64,000 bases of DNA from Bradyrhizobium sp. Y36 (lineage in GTDB: Bacteria > Pseudomonadota > Alphaproteobacteria > Rhizobiales > Xanthobacteraceae), in the NCBI RefSeq assembly GCF_002531575.1, contig NZ_NWTI01000028.1, positions 1-64,000 of the forward strand, in the 5' to 3' direction. The translations under genes were made by a program, and so were the position numbers. Under the pieces are notes generated by a model. That model saw only the letters and a list, made by a program, of their open reading frames with translations. It made no database searches and had not been told where the DNA came from. Below, piece by piece: positions 1 to 8,231 of this stretch. The first letter of the stretch is position 1, and each line of letters opens with the position of its first letter.

Positions 1-1
1 C

Positions 2-376
2 TCGCCCGCGCGCGTGCAGTGGACCCCGACCGGCAACAACGTGCCCGACTATCCGAAGCTCGCGCAGCTGTGGTGGCAGAACATCGGCGATGCATCGTCC
101 GGTGCGAAGACGCCGCAGGCGGCGATGGATGCGCTTGCGGCTGCTCAGGACTCCGTCATGGAGCGCCTCGAGAAATCGAACGTACAGGGCGCCTGCGGTC
201 CGAAGCTCCACAAGAAGGAGACGGCCGAGTACTGGTACGCGAAGGCCGAGAAGGACGGCACCATCGCGCCCCAGCGCAAGCTCGCCAACGAGAAGCCGAA
301 GGGCGAGACCGTCGACTACGACACGCTGATCAAGTCGTGGCCGGCAACCCCGCCGAAGCGCGCGGAAGCGAAGTAA
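2..376 (+). CDS. ABC transporter substrate-binding protein, C-terminal fragment
   Basis: The open frame runs in from the left edge, so only the last 124 residues are visible. The Trp-rich stretch (QLWWQNIGDA) followed by a helical tail with alternating charged residues and the end KSWPATPPKRAEAK resembles the C-terminus of large (about 580-residue) family-1 extracellular solute-binding proteins for sugars or polyols, such as the glycerol type in rhizobia. The substrate cannot be told from this fragment. A strong intrinsic terminator starts 26 bases after the stop, so this is probably the last gene of its operon. The family call rests on resemblance of the tail only. The GTG at 14 is an internal codon, not a start. 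Confidence 0.6.
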   Translation, partial: SPARVQWTPTGNNVPDYPKLAQLWWQNIGDASSGAKTPQAAMDALAAAQDSVMERLEKSNVQGACGPKLHKKETAEYWYAKAEKDGTIAPQRKLANEKPKGETVDYDTLIKSWPATPPKRAEAK

Positions 377-401
377 GCGCGTCGAGCGTCCTCAAATGCG
401 A

Positions 402-431
402 AAGGCCGGGAGCGATCCCGGCCTTTTGTTT
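402..431 (+). terminator. Rho-independent terminator after the binding-protein gene
   Basis: A perfect 10-bp inverted repeat (AAGGCCGGGA, loop GCGA, TCCCGGCCTT) is followed by TTGTTT. It lies 26 bases downstream of the stop codon at 376 and is oriented to end rightward transcription. Confidence 0.85.
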
Positions 432-473
432 CGTGCTTGTGATGATGTGGGACGCGCCTCCCACACACTCGAT

Positions 474-594
474 GTCATTGCCTGCGGAAGCGGGCAATCC
501 AGTATTCCAGAGACGGCCGTGATTGAATCGAGAGGCCGCAGCGTACTGGATGCTCCGCCCCCGTGCGCAATTGCGCACTAGGCGGGGCATGACG
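474..594. repeat. Intergenic hairpin repeat, family D copy 1
   Basis: The element opens with GTCATTGCCTGCGG, has GCAATCCAGTATTCC in its left half and GCGTACTGGATGCTCCGCC with GGGGCATGACGG in its right half. The same word order occurs at 2550-2653 and 8092-8193. It fills the gap between two convergent genes and ends 20 bases from the stop of the reductase gene. Confidence 0.75.
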
Positions 595-613
595 GTTGTC
601 GTGTGGAGGGTGG

Positions 614-1714
614 TTACTCCGCCGGCTCGGCCGCCAGCGTCGGGTAATCCGTGTAGCCCTTGGCGCCGCCGCCGTAGAACGTGTTCTTGTCCCAGTCGTT
701 CAGCGCTGCGCCCTGCTTCAGCCGCTCGACGAGGTCGGGGTTGGAGATGAAGGGCTTGCCGAAGGCGATGAGATCGGCGGCGTTCGCATCCAGAACCTTG
801 GTGGCGAGATCGAAATCGTAGCCATTGTTGGCGACGTAGGCGCCGGAGAAGCGCTTGCGCAAGGATGCGTAGTCGAACGGCGCGATATCGCGCGGCCCGC
901 CGGTGGCGCCCTCGACGACATGGAGATAGACCAGCTTGAGCGCGCTGAGCCCGTCGACGATGTGGTCGTACAGTGCCTGTGGGTTGGAATCCGAGATGTC
1001 GTTGGCCGGCGTCACCGGCGAGATGCGGATGCCGGTACGATCGGCGCCGGCCTCGGCGACGACGGCCCTGGACACCTCCAGCATCAGCCGGGCGCGGTTC
1101 TCGATCGAGCCGCCATAGGCATCGGTGCGCTTGTTGGCGCCGTCCTTGGCGAACTGCTCGAGCAGATAGCCGTTGGCGCCGTGGATCTCGACGCCGTCGA
1201 AACCGGCTTCCAGCGCGTTCTTCGTGGCGCGCTTGAAGTCGTCGATAATCCCTGGGATTTCGGAGAGCTCGAGCGCACGCGGCTCGGAGACGTCGGCGAA
1301 GCCGCCGTTGACGAAGGTCTTGCCCTTGGCGCGGATCGCGCTCGGCGCCACAGGAGCTGCGCCGTTCGCCTGGAGGTCGACATGCGAGATGCGGCCGACA
1401 TGCCAGAGCTGGATGAAGATCTTGCCGCCGCGCGCATGAACCTTGTCGGTGACCTTGCGCCAGCCGGCGACCTGGTCCTTGGAATAGATTCCGGGGGTGT
1501 CCTGGTAACCCTGGCCTTGTTGCGAGACCTGGCTTGCTTCGGTGATCAGGAGGCCTGCGGAGGCGCGCTGGCCGTAATAGTCGGCCGCAAGCGCACCGGG
1601 CACGAATGTGCCGGGCACCGCGCGGTTGCGCGTCAGCGGCGCCATGACGAGGCGGTTGGCCAGCGTGATCGGGCCAAGCTTGTAGGTCTCAAACAGTTTG
1701 GTCGGACGGCTCAT
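614..1714 (-). CDS. Alkene reductase, Old Yellow Enzyme family (NemA-like)
   Basis: A 366-residue FMN-dependent ene-reductase of the N-ethylmaleimide/xenobiotic reductase type, expected to reduce activated C=C bonds or nitro compounds with NAD(P)H in the cytoplasm. The N-terminus (LFETYKLGPITLANRLVMAPLTRNR) and the active-site segment EIHGANGYLLEQF, giving substrate-binding H178 and N181 and nearby Y183, are typical, as is DAYGGSIENRARL. Length matches the family. I chose the ATG at 1714, where the protein begins MSRPTKLFE; the frame stays open 24 codons further upstream, but that stretch is not family-like. The gene stands alone, with repeat D copy 1 downstream. The physiological substrate is unknown. 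Confidence 0.92.
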   Translation of the reverse strand: MSRPTKLFETYKLGPITLANRLVMAPLTRNRAVPGTFVPGALAADYYGQRASAGLLITEASQVSQQGQGYQDTPGIYSKDQVAGWRKVTDKVHARGGKIFIQLWHVGRISHVDLQANGAAPVAPSAIRAKGKTFVNGGFADVSEPRALELSEIPGIIDDFKRATKNALEAGFDGVEIHGANGYLLEQFAKDGANKRTDAYGGSIENRARLMLEVSRAVVAEAGADRTGIRISPVTPANDISDSNPQALYDHIVDGLSALKLVYLHVVEGATGGPRDIAPFDYASLRKRFSGAYVANNGYDFDLATKVLDANAADLIAFGKPFISNPDLVERLKQGAALNDWDKNTFYGGGAKGYTDYPTLAAEPAE

Positions 1715-1893
1715 GAGGGATGTTCCAGACGGTGAAAGGTCAGGAACACTTGTGCATCGCGGCATCGAGCGCAAGAGACGAGCCATACGGAAAGTGCAGG
1801 CGAGCTACGCGGCAAGCACCGCGTAGCATAATTCATGTGCAATTTCGTCCGCAGCAGCGGATTCCGACTGCCGCGGCCGTGCGATTTCGCAAA

Positions 1894-2397
1894 TCAGTTC
1901 GCGCCCAGGAAATCGCGCTTGCCGATCTCGACGCCATTGTTGCGCAAAATGCCGTGAGCAGTCGCGGCGTGGAAATAGAGGTTCGGCAGTGAGAACGCGC
2001 TGAGGAATTGCTGGCCCTTCATGGTGATGGATTTGTCCGGGCCGGCCGGGAAAGTGACGTCCTTGCTCTCGGCGCCCTCGAATTGCTCGGGCTTGAACGA
2101 CTTCACGTAGTCGATCGTCTTCGCCAGCCGCTGCTTCAATTCCGCAAAGCTGGTCTCGGTGTCGGGCGCCGAGGGCACCTCGCTGTGGGTCAGTCGCGCG
2201 CAGCCCTTGGTGGCGAAATCGCTGACGAGCTGGATCTGGCGCGACAGCGGCAGCATGTCCGGAAACAGGCGGGAGCCGAGCAGGACGCTCGGATCGATCT
2301 TCTTCGCCGCGCAATGCGCCTCGGCTTTGGTGAGCAGCCCGGTCACGCTGTTCAACATCTGCAAATAGGCGGGAACGACGGCGTCGTAGAAGGACAT
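1894..2397 (-). CDS. DUF1993 domain-containing protein
   Basis: A 167-residue soluble protein that matches the DUF1993 pattern from end to end: an opening like MSFYDAVVPAYLQMLNSV, a central LFPDMLPLSRQIQLVSDFA segment and a C-terminal LPNLYFHAATAHGILRNNG. Members are thought to adopt a DinB-like four-helix fold and have no proven function. The conserved His in the C-terminal FHAATAHG segment would be the candidate metal ligand if the DinB comparison holds. No operon partner: the flanking genes are separated by more than 150 bases. Confidence 0.85.
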   Translation of the reverse strand: MSFYDAVVPAYLQMLNSVTGLLTKAEAHCAAKKIDPSVLLGSRLFPDMLPLSRQIQLVSDFATKGCARLTHSEVPSAPDTETSFAELKQRLAKTIDYVKSFKPEQFEGAESKDVTFPAGPDKSITMKGQQFLSAFSLPNLYFHAATAHGILRNNGVEIGKRDFLGAN

Positions 2398-2549
2398 GTG
2401 ATGCTCGCTTGTGAATGGGAAATCTCAGGAGAAAACCTGAGCCACTCACATGGGAACGTCATGGAAAAATACAATCGCGCAGGGCGCCTTTTGCAGTGCG
2501 AAAATTCTATCGCGCCAGCTCCGCTGTCGTCGTCTCCGCACCCTTCGCG

Positions 2550-2653
2550 GTCATCGCCCGGCTTGGCCTGCGATCCGGTACTCCGCGGCTGGAATTGTGC
2601 GAACCAACTATGGCTGCGGCGTACTGGATGCCCCGATCAAGTCGGGCATGACA
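2550..2653. repeat. Intergenic hairpin repeat, family D copy 2
   Basis: It carries TCATCGCCCGGCTTGGCC with GATCCGGTACTCCGCGGCTG on the left and GGCGTACTGGATGCCCCGAT with GGGCATGACAG on the right, matching copies at 474-594 and 8092-8193. It ends 12 bases from the stop codon of the leftward transglycosylase gene. Confidence 0.75.
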
Positions 2654-2665
2654 GCGGATGGAGCT

Positions 2666-3967
2666 TTACCGCACCGTGCCTGCCGGCTGGGCCTGCGCCG
2701 TGCCGCCGCGCATGCGGGCGAGCAGCTCGGCGGTCGGCCAGGAATCGGCGGGCAGGCCGAACTTGACCTGCATCGCCTTCACGGCAGCGCGGCTCTGCTG
2801 GCCCAGCACACCGTCGACCTTGCCGACATTGAAGCCGGCACGCACCAGGAGCTGCTGCAATTCCTTGAGCTCGTTGAACGGCAGCTGCGGCACTGGTTGG
2901 GCCGGTTTGCGCATGGGGGCGGCGCCCGCGATGCGCGAGGCGAGATAGCCCGCGGTGGTCGAATAGATCAGCGAGTTATTCCATTCGGTGTAGGCTGCGA
3001 AATTCGCATAGGCCATGAAGGCCGGACCAAAGCGCCCCATCGGCAGCAGCACGGACGCCGCGAGATTGTCGCTCGGCAGCGGTCGTCCGTCGGGATAGGT
3101 GACGCCGAGCTGCGCCCAGGTCGAGCGCGGCTCGCGCACGGTGAGATCGGTCTTCTCCCACGGCAGGTTCGGCGGCACCTTGATCTCTTCCAGCCATGGC
3201 TCGCCGCGCCGCCACTTCAGGCCGTTGGCGATGTAGTTCGCGGTCGAGCCGATCACGTCGGCGGGCGAGCGCAACAGGTCGCGTCGTCCGTCGCCGTCAT
3301 AGTCGACGGCATAGTTGACATAGTGCACCGGCAGGAACTGGGTCTGCCCGAGTTCGCCGGCCCAGGAGCCGATCATCTCGTCGGGATGCAGATCGCCGCG
3401 GTCGATGATCTTCAGCGCGGCGATGGTCTCGTTCACGAACATCTCGGAGCGGCGGCAGTCATAGGCCAGCGACACCAGCGATTTCAGCGTCGGCAGATTG
3501 CCCATGTTGGCGCCGAAGTCGCTCTCCAGGCCCCAGAACGCGGCGATCACCGCCGGCGGCACGCCATATTCCTTTTCCGCGCGCGCGAACGCTGCGGCAT
3601 GTTGCTTGATGTGCTGCTGGCCGTTCTGCATCCGATAGGGCGCCGCCATGCGTCCCGCGAATTCGGTGAAGAGCTGGCCGAACACGCGCTGGCCGCGGTC
3701 GCGGTTGACGATGCCCTGGTCGTAGACGAGATAGGGCGAGGTCTCCGCGATCGTCCGCTGCGACACGCCGGCGGCGACCGCCTGTTGCTTCACGTCAGCC
3801 AGGAAACGATCGAAGCTCGCGCCGTTGTGGCATGAGGCGGCGCGGGGCGAGGGGGCTGTCGCTTTGGGCGCAGCGGTCCTTCCGGGCGGCGGCTGGAGCT
3901 GGGCGGAGGCGGGAACGGACAGCGCAGCGAGGGCAACGGCCGCGATCGCAAGTCGGGTCTGGAGCAT
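2666..3967 (-). CDS. Lytic murein transglycosylase, MltB type with peptidoglycan-binding domain
   Basis: A 433-residue exported protein. The first 22 residues form a signal peptide ending in VPASAQ. Residues about 50-340 form the SLT_2/MltB catalytic domain, with the catalytic Glu in FWGLESDFG, followed by NMGNLPTLKSLVSLAYDCRR and the Gly/Gln-rich WAGELGQTQFLP motif. The last 60 residues are a PG_binding_1 domain (LKELQQLLVRAGFNVGKVDG). It should cleave the MurNAc-GlcNAc bond with formation of 1,6-anhydroMurNAc in the periplasm. A proline-rich linker follows the signal peptide. There is no lipobox cysteine at the cleavage site, so it is probably a soluble form rather than a lipoprotein. Confidence 0.92.
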   Translation of the reverse strand: MLQTRLAIAAVALAALSVPASAQLQPPPGRTAAPKATAPSPRAASCHNGASFDRFLADVKQQAVAAGVSQRTIAETSPYLVYDQGIVNRDRGQRVFGQLFTEFAGRMAAPYRMQNGQQHIKQHAAAFARAEKEYGVPPAVIAAFWGLESDFGANMGNLPTLKSLVSLAYDCRRSEMFVNETIAALKIIDRGDLHPDEMIGSWAGELGQTQFLPVHYVNYAVDYDGDGRRDLLRSPADVIGSTANYIANGLKWRRGEPWLEEIKVPPNLPWEKTDLTVREPRSTWAQLGVTYPDGRPLPSDNLAASVLLPMGRFGPAFMAYANFAAYTEWNNSLIYSTTAGYLASRIAGAAPMRKPAQPVPQLPFNELKELQQLLVRAGFNVGKVDGVLGQQSRAAVKAMQVKFGLPADSWPTAELLARMRGGTAQAQPAGTVR

Positions 3968-4153
3968 GGAGTTTCCGGCGGGGAGGGAACGCTTGGATTC
4001 TGGGTGAAGTTTAATGGAAGTATGGTGCGCGAACCAGTGCCGCGGCTCCGCGACGCACCTCGAAACCTTGCACTCCGGCCGGGGTCATCCCTACCTCATG
4101 CTTGCCGGCCTGCGGACGCCTCCAGCGGCCGCGGCGGGCCTCAGGAGACGGCC

Positions 4154-5101
4154 ATGAACTATCTTCGTACCGCAATGCTGCTCGCCGGCCTGACCGCCCT
4201 GTTCATGGGCGTCGGCTATCTGATCGGCGGCGCCTCCGGCGCCATGATCGCGCTCGTTATTGCCGCCGCGATGAATGTCTTCACCTATTGGAACTCCGAC
4301 CGCATGGTGCTCTCGATGTACGGCGCCCATGAGGTCGACCGTTCGTCCGCGCCTGAGCTGGTCGGGCTCGTCGCCGAGCTTGCGAGCCGTGCCGGCCTGC
4401 CGATGCCGCGCGTGTTCCTGATGGACGAGGTCCAGCCGAACGCCTTCGCGACGGGCCGCAATCCCGAAAACGCCGCGGTCGCCGTCACCACCGGCCTGAT
4501 GCGCCAGCTCAGCCGCGAGGAGCTCGCCGGCGTGATTGCGCACGAGCTCGCCCATATCAAGAATCACGACACCCTGCTGATGACGATCACTGCGACCATC
4601 GCCGGCGCGATCTCGATGCTGGCGCAGTTCGGCATGTTCTTCGGCGGCAATCGCGAGAACAACAATGGTCTCGGCATCGTCGGCTCGATCCTGATGATGA
4701 TCCTCGCCCCGCTGGGCGCCATGCTGGTGCAGATGGCGATCAGCCGCACCCGCGAATATGCCGCGGACAATCTCGGTGCGCGCATCGCGGGACAGCCGAT
4801 GTGGTTGGCCTCTGCGCTGGTGAAGATCGAGGGGGCCGCGCATCAGGTGCCGAACTACGAGGCCGAGCGAAACCCCGCGACCGCGCACATGTTCATCATC
4901 AATCCGCTGTCGGGCCATGGCGTGGACAATCTGTTCGCCACCCATCCCTCGACGCAGAACCGCATTGCCGCGCTTCAGCAGCTCGCGGCCGAGCTCGGGG
5001 CGCGGGCCGCTCCGTCGGTCGGCGCCAACGAAAATTATCCCCCGCGCGGCCCGTGGGGACGCTCGTCGTCGGGTGGTCCTTCGCGCGGCCCCTGGGGTTG
5101 A
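4154..5101 (+). CDS. htpX: Zinc metalloprotease HtpX
   Basis: A 315-residue M48B membrane protease for quality control of inner-membrane proteins. It starts MNYLRTAMLLAGLTALFMGVG, with two N-terminal membrane helices. The zinc site is HELAH at 130-134 with the third ligand Glu at about 201 in SRTREYAADN, and two more hydrophobic segments lie between them. The frame is open upstream to 4004, but the ATG at 4154, preceded by CAGGAGACGGCC, gives the family N-terminus. The C-terminus ends in a Gly/Pro/Arg-rich tail (RGPWGRSSSGGPSRGPWG). A second M48 protease lies at 49565-50803. Confidence 0.95.
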   Translation: MNYLRTAMLLAGLTALFMGVGYLIGGASGAMIALVIAAAMNVFTYWNSDRMVLSMYGAHEVDRSSAPELVGLVAELASRAGLPMPRVFLMDEVQPNAFATGRNPENAAVAVTTGLMRQLSREELAGVIAHELAHIKNHDTLLMTITATIAGAISMLAQFGMFFGGNRENNNGLGIVGSILMMILAPLGAMLVQMAISRTREYAADNLGARIAGQPMWLASALVKIEGAAHQVPNYEAERNPATAHMFIINPLSGHGVDNLFATHPSTQNRIAALQQLAAELGARAAPSVGANENYPPRGPWGRSSSGGPSRGPWG

Positions 5102-5233
5102 CGGAAACTCCAGGCGAGATCCGCGCTTTGTGACCTGGCGCACACAGGATCGTCCCGGCCGGTGCTAACAGCGGGGGAGATGCTTTCTTCGAAAGGGGAT
5201 GCGTGGCCGGCCAAATGCCGGTCGCCGTCGAAG

Positions 5234-5875
5234 ATGACCAGAACTGCCGTGCCATTGCTGATCGTCCTGTGTGTGCTCATCGGTTTGTCGACGCACACGG
5301 TCGTCAATTGCGGTGACGAGGACGAGCCCGACGTCTGCTCGGCCGTGATCGGCTTCTCGCCGCTGCGGGGATCGCTGATTGCCTTTGCCTATGAGGGGCG
5401 CGGACGGATCGCGTTGCGCCGTGGCGATTTCGGGCGGGCGATCGCCGATTTCGACGAGGCCATTCATCTCAATCCCAACCGTGCGGCGCTCTATCGCGAT
5501 CGCGCGCTTGCACACCGCCTGAACGGCGACTTCGAGCTCGCCATCGCCGACTATGACGAGGCGATCGCGCATGATCCCAAGCTTGCCGCCCCCTATCACC
5601 AGCGCGGCCTCGCGCTCGCTGCCACCGGTGATCTCGACCGCGCCATCCTGAGCTACAACACGGCGGTCCGCCTCGATCCCAGGGATGCCGAGGCCCGCCT
5701 CGACCGCGGCCTGGCATTCCTCGCCCGCGGTCAGGCCGACGACGCGCGTGCCGATTTCGAGGCGGCGCTGGCGCTGCCATCAGGCAAGGACGGCCGCGCG
5801 CGCGAAGCCGCCCTTGCCAAGCTCGCCGAACTCGCGAGCGCCGAGCCGGCCCAGATGTCGGTGCCGCGAAGGTGA
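5234..5875 (+). CDS. Membrane-anchored tetratricopeptide-repeat protein
   Basis: A 213-residue protein with an N-terminal hydrophobic stretch (MTRTAVPLLIVLCVLIGL) and then at least four TPR units (for example YEGRGRIALRRGDFGRAIAD, YRDRALAHRLNGDFELAIAD and YHQRGLALAATGDLDRAILS). Such proteins act as scaffolds; no enzymatic motif is visible. The ATG at 5234 puts the hydrophobic segment at the N-terminus, but an in-frame ATG at 5180 has a better GGGGGAG upstream and cannot be excluded. Two cysteines just after the membrane segment (VVNCGDEDEPDVCS) could form a periplasmic disulfide. It lies 132 bases downstream of htpX on the same strand, but cotranscription is uncertain. Confidence 0.8.
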   Translation: MTRTAVPLLIVLCVLIGLSTHTVVNCGDEDEPDVCSAVIGFSPLRGSLIAFAYEGRGRIALRRGDFGRAIADFDEAIHLNPNRAALYRDRALAHRLNGDFELAIADYDEAIAHDPKLAAPYHQRGLALAATGDLDRAILSYNTAVRLDPRDAEARLDRGLAFLARGQADDARADFEAALALPSGKDGRAREAALAKLAELASAEPAQMSVPRR

Positions 5876-5903
5876 GGGGGCTCTATCCACGAATCCGGGA
5901 ATC

Positions 5904-5995
5904 GTAAGGTGGGCAAAGGCGCCCCTGCGCCGTGTCCACGATCTCTTCAATACGACAACCGACGTCTGGCACGCTTCGCTTTGCCCGCCCTGCGA
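5904..5995. repeat. Intergenic hairpin repeat, family A copy 1
   Basis: It starts GTAAGGTGGGCAAAGGCG and ends GCTTTGCCCGCCCTGCGA, with inner arms CGCCGTGTCCACG and TGGCACGC. The same nested layout recurs at 38785-38873 and 63648-63740. This copy has diverged most. It lies in the 337-base gap 5876-6212 between two convergent genes; that gap holds this element, the family B element at 6049-6163, and nothing else I can recognise. Confidence 0.75.
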
Positions 5996-6048
5996 TTGAA
6001 CCTCCACGAGGACGGAGTGAGCCGAAGCCCTCGATCGTCTCCACACGG

Positions 6049-6163
6049 TCATTGCGAGCGCAGCGATGCAATCCAGAGTCTTTCCACGGAAGAATTCTGG
6101 ATTGCTTTGCTGCACCAGTGCAAAATTGCTTCGCAATTTCGTCACGGGCTCCTCGCAATGACG
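6049..6163. repeat. Intergenic hairpin repeat, family B copy 1
   Basis: It starts TCATTGCGAGCGCAGCGATG and ends GGGCTCCTCGCAATGACGA, with inner arms GCAATCCAGAGTC and TCTGGATTGC. Compared with the copy at 15834-15918 it carries about 30 extra bases. These contain a small AAATTGC/GCAATTT hairpin, suggesting an insertion or an internal duplication. Confidence 0.8.
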
Positions 6164-6212
6164 AGGTGGATGTGGCTCTTCCATCCCTCGTACGGAGAGA
6201 GGCAGGCAGCAG

Positions 6213-6569
6213 CTACTTCGCCTTCTTGGCTTTGGCCTTCTTGGCCTTGGCGGCCTTCTTCGCCGGCTTCTCGTCCTTGGCCTTCTTCTCGACCTTCACG
6301 GCAACCGGCGTGCTGGCCGCAATCCGCATTGACCGCGCGTAGCTGTCGGCGACGTTGTCGGCGGACATCTGCAGGCGCTTGGCGGCGGCGGTGGCCTGCT
6401 CCAGGGTGGCCTTGGCCATCAACTTGAAGCGGTCGGCGGTCTCCTTGCTCTTGGCCTTGGCCGCAAGGCCGTTGAAGCGATCCCGCCGCTCCTTGGCGCG
6501 GGTCATCAGGCCCGTATGCAGCTGTCTGGCCAGTTGCCGGATCACGACATCCAGGTCGGCGTCCGCCAT
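6213..6569 (-). CDS. Small helical protein with a Lys/Ala-rich basic tail
   Basis: A 118-residue protein I cannot assign to a family. Residues 1-80 look helical and amphipathic (VIRQLARQLHTGLMTRAKER, KETADRFKLMAKATLEQATA). Residues about 88-118 are almost only Lys, Ala, Glu and Pro, ending AKKAAKAKKAKAKKAK. Tails of this composition occur in histone-H1-like and AlgP-like bacterial proteins and in some phasins, so nucleic-acid or polyanion binding is a reasonable guess but unproven. The tail is encoded by GCC/AAG codons, so it is not a homopolymer slippage product. The gene is followed by repeat elements, and the terminator of the next leftward gene lies 115 bases upstream. Confidence 0.75.
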   Translation of the reverse strand: MADADLDVVIRQLARQLHTGLMTRAKERRDRFNGLAAKAKSKETADRFKLMAKATLEQATAAAKRLQMSADNVADSYARSMRIAASTPVAVKVEKKAKDEKPAKKAAKAKKAKAKKAK

Positions 6570-6683
6570 GTTCTCTTATCCTCTTCGAAAAACGCTATCG
6601 ATGCGGGCGGGACTATGCAGATCGGGCCCCACCTTGGCAATTCCCGGCTGTGCGTCATCCGCAGCTTCCATCGGCCAAAACTG

Positions 6684-6712
6684 AAAAAGCCGCGCAGATC
6701 GCGCGGCTTTTT
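6684..6712 (-). terminator. Bidirectional-looking intrinsic terminator
   Basis: The hairpin AAAGCCGCGC / GCGCGGCTTT has a short AGATC loop and A/T runs on both sides. It lies 20 bases past the stop of the leftward gene ending at 6733, so it most likely ends that transcript. Confidence 0.75.
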
Positions 6713-6732
6713 GGATGTCTCGGCGGGGCGCC

Positions 6733-7533
6733 TCACTTCAGCGAGGCAACCGGGCCGTTTGCCGCCGCCGGCTCGGGGTCGAAGCCGAACACGCCGACCA
6801 GATATTTGTAATAATCCGGCATCTTCTCCTTGAGCGCCGCGCGCGACTTCGGATCGTGGAATTCGCTCTTTCCGGAGAGGAAGATGCTGGAGGTCACGGC
6901 AAAGAACTCCATCGGGTTCTTCATCGCGTAGGACTCCTTGGGCAGCATGTCCTTCGACTTGGCCAGGGCGTAATAGGTGATCACGCCCTTGTTCGCATAG
7001 CCGTCCGGCAGCAGCCGCGCGTGATAGGCGTGGAGCAGCTCGTGCAGCAGCACGGCCTCCTTCTCGTAGCGCATCATGTCCGGCCGCAGCATGATCACGC
7101 CGAGCCCGGAATCGACCGCGAGGTCGACGGCGTTCGGATTGGTCCAGCGCTGCTTGTTCGGATCCCACACCGTCAGCGTCCGCGGAACGGTGCGGCGGAT
7201 GTCGGGCGTGACCCGGCCGTAGCACGCGGTCGCGGCGCCTTCGTCCAGGCAGGCCAGCTCGCTCGCGACGATCGGCACGGTATGGAAGAAACGCAGCACG
7301 CGCGGCGACAGGCCCGCGCCTTCGACGAGATCGATCTGCTGCTTCAGATTGTCGGTGAGCTTGTCGACGTCCTTGCGGTCGGAATTCTCCGACAGGTCGA
7401 ACATGTAGCCGCGGTAGCTCTGGAAGCCCGGCGGCAGCAGCTGCGCCGCGTCGGCGTCGAGCGATCCGGCACGAGATGGGCCGGCGAAGAGCGCGCCGAC
7501 GACGGTCGCGGCCAGCAGCAACGCAATGCGCAT
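6733..7533 (-). CDS. Secreted putative zinc metallopeptidase (HExxH, gluzincin-like)
   Basis: A 266-residue protein with a signal peptide (MRIALLLAATVVGALFAGPSRA). Its only enzymatic signature is HELLHAYH, which gives H164, E165 and H168. A glutamate in NPMEFFAVTSSIFLSG (E209) lies 41 residues later. The HExxH plus E(F)FA arrangement is like that of gluzincins of the anthrax lethal-factor (M34, ATLF-like) kind, where the third zinc ligand sits in a similar EFFA segment. Family membership is my inference. Two cysteines (C95 and C104) could form a disulfide. It is a single gene with its own terminator, divergent from the ORF at 7762. The substrate is unknown. Confidence 0.75.
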   Translation of the reverse strand: MRIALLLAATVVGALFAGPSRAGSLDADAAQLLPPGFQSYRGYMFDLSENSDRKDVDKLTDNLKQQIDLVEGAGLSPRVLRFFHTVPIVASELACLDEGAATACYGRVTPDIRRTVPRTLTVWDPNKQRWTNPNAVDLAVDSGLGVIMLRPDMMRYEKEAVLLHELLHAYHARLLPDGYANKGVITYYALAKSKDMLPKESYAMKNPMEFFAVTSSIFLSGKSEFHDPKSRAALKEKMPDYYKYLVGVFGFDPEPAAANGPVASLK

Positions 7534-7761
7534 GATGAACCCCCTGATGTCACTTCGCCCGGCAGAATAGGCCGCCGTTGTTTGCGAAAAGTGAGTGGGG
7601 CGAGACTAGGGCAGCGATGTTGAGGCGTGCTTAACCGTTGGTTGCAGATCGCGCAGGCGAATTAGCGCCGGATTAACCAAGGAGGGTATCCGGGCCCCCC
7701 GCTTCGGCGTAACATCCGGTCCGGGCACAACGCCCGCATCAAGAGCCGGGAGGAGGAAGCC

Positions 7762-8055
7762 ATGTATGCCGCCATCCGTCAGGCCAAGGCGAAAAGCGGG
7801 AGCGCGGAGGAATTGGCGCGCCGCATCAAGGACGGCGCCGTTCCGATCATCAGCGACGTCGACGGTTTCCGTGCCTATTACGTCGTCTATGCCGGCGACG
7901 ACACGGTCACCGCGATCTCAATCTTCGACAAGTTCGAGCAGGCCGAGGAAGCGAACAAGCGCGCCATCGCCTGGATCGAGAAGGATCTCGGCCCGCTGCT
8001 CGCGGGGCACGCGAGTGCGGCTGCCGGGCCGGTGATCGTGCATACGCTGGCGTGA
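7762..8055 (+). CDS. Small ABM-like (dimeric alpha/beta barrel) protein
   Basis: A 97-residue protein. Its pattern (an MYAAIRQAKAKSG opening, a helix EELARRIKDGAVPIISDVDGF, then RAYYVVYAGDDTVTAISIFD and a C-terminal helix) is that of small ferredoxin-like antibiotic-biosynthesis-monooxygenase-type domains. No cofactor site is visible and many such proteins have no known role. The start is well supported by GGGAGGAGGAAGCC directly before the ATG. The gene stands alone, with repeat D copy 3 downstream. Confidence 0.75.
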   Translation: MYAAIRQAKAKSGSAEELARRIKDGAVPIISDVDGFRAYYVVYAGDDTVTAISIFDKFEQAEEANKRAIAWIEKDLGPLLAGHASAAAGPVIVHTLA

Positions 8056-8091
8056 GGGTCTGGGCCGCTCGCTCTCGCTTCACATTCAACT

Positions 8092-8193
8092 GCCATCGCC
8101 CGGCTTGACCGGGCGATCCAGTACTCCGTGACAGGCGTGATAGGGCCGATGGGCCGCGGCGTACTGGATGCCCCGCTTTCGCGGAGCATGACG
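8092..8193. repeat. Intergenic hairpin repeat, family D copy 3
   Basis: It reads GCCATCGCCCGGCTTGACC, GCGATCCAGTACTCCGTGAC, then GCGGCGTACTGGATGCCCCG and GGAGCATGACGG. It lies between two convergent genes. It contains the short hairpin CGCCCGG/CCGGGCG and the long-range pair CCAGTAC/GTACTGG. Confidence 0.8.
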
Positions 8194-8231
8194 GCGGAGT
8201 GAGTGGCGCGTGCGTGCCCTTAAGCGTCCCC

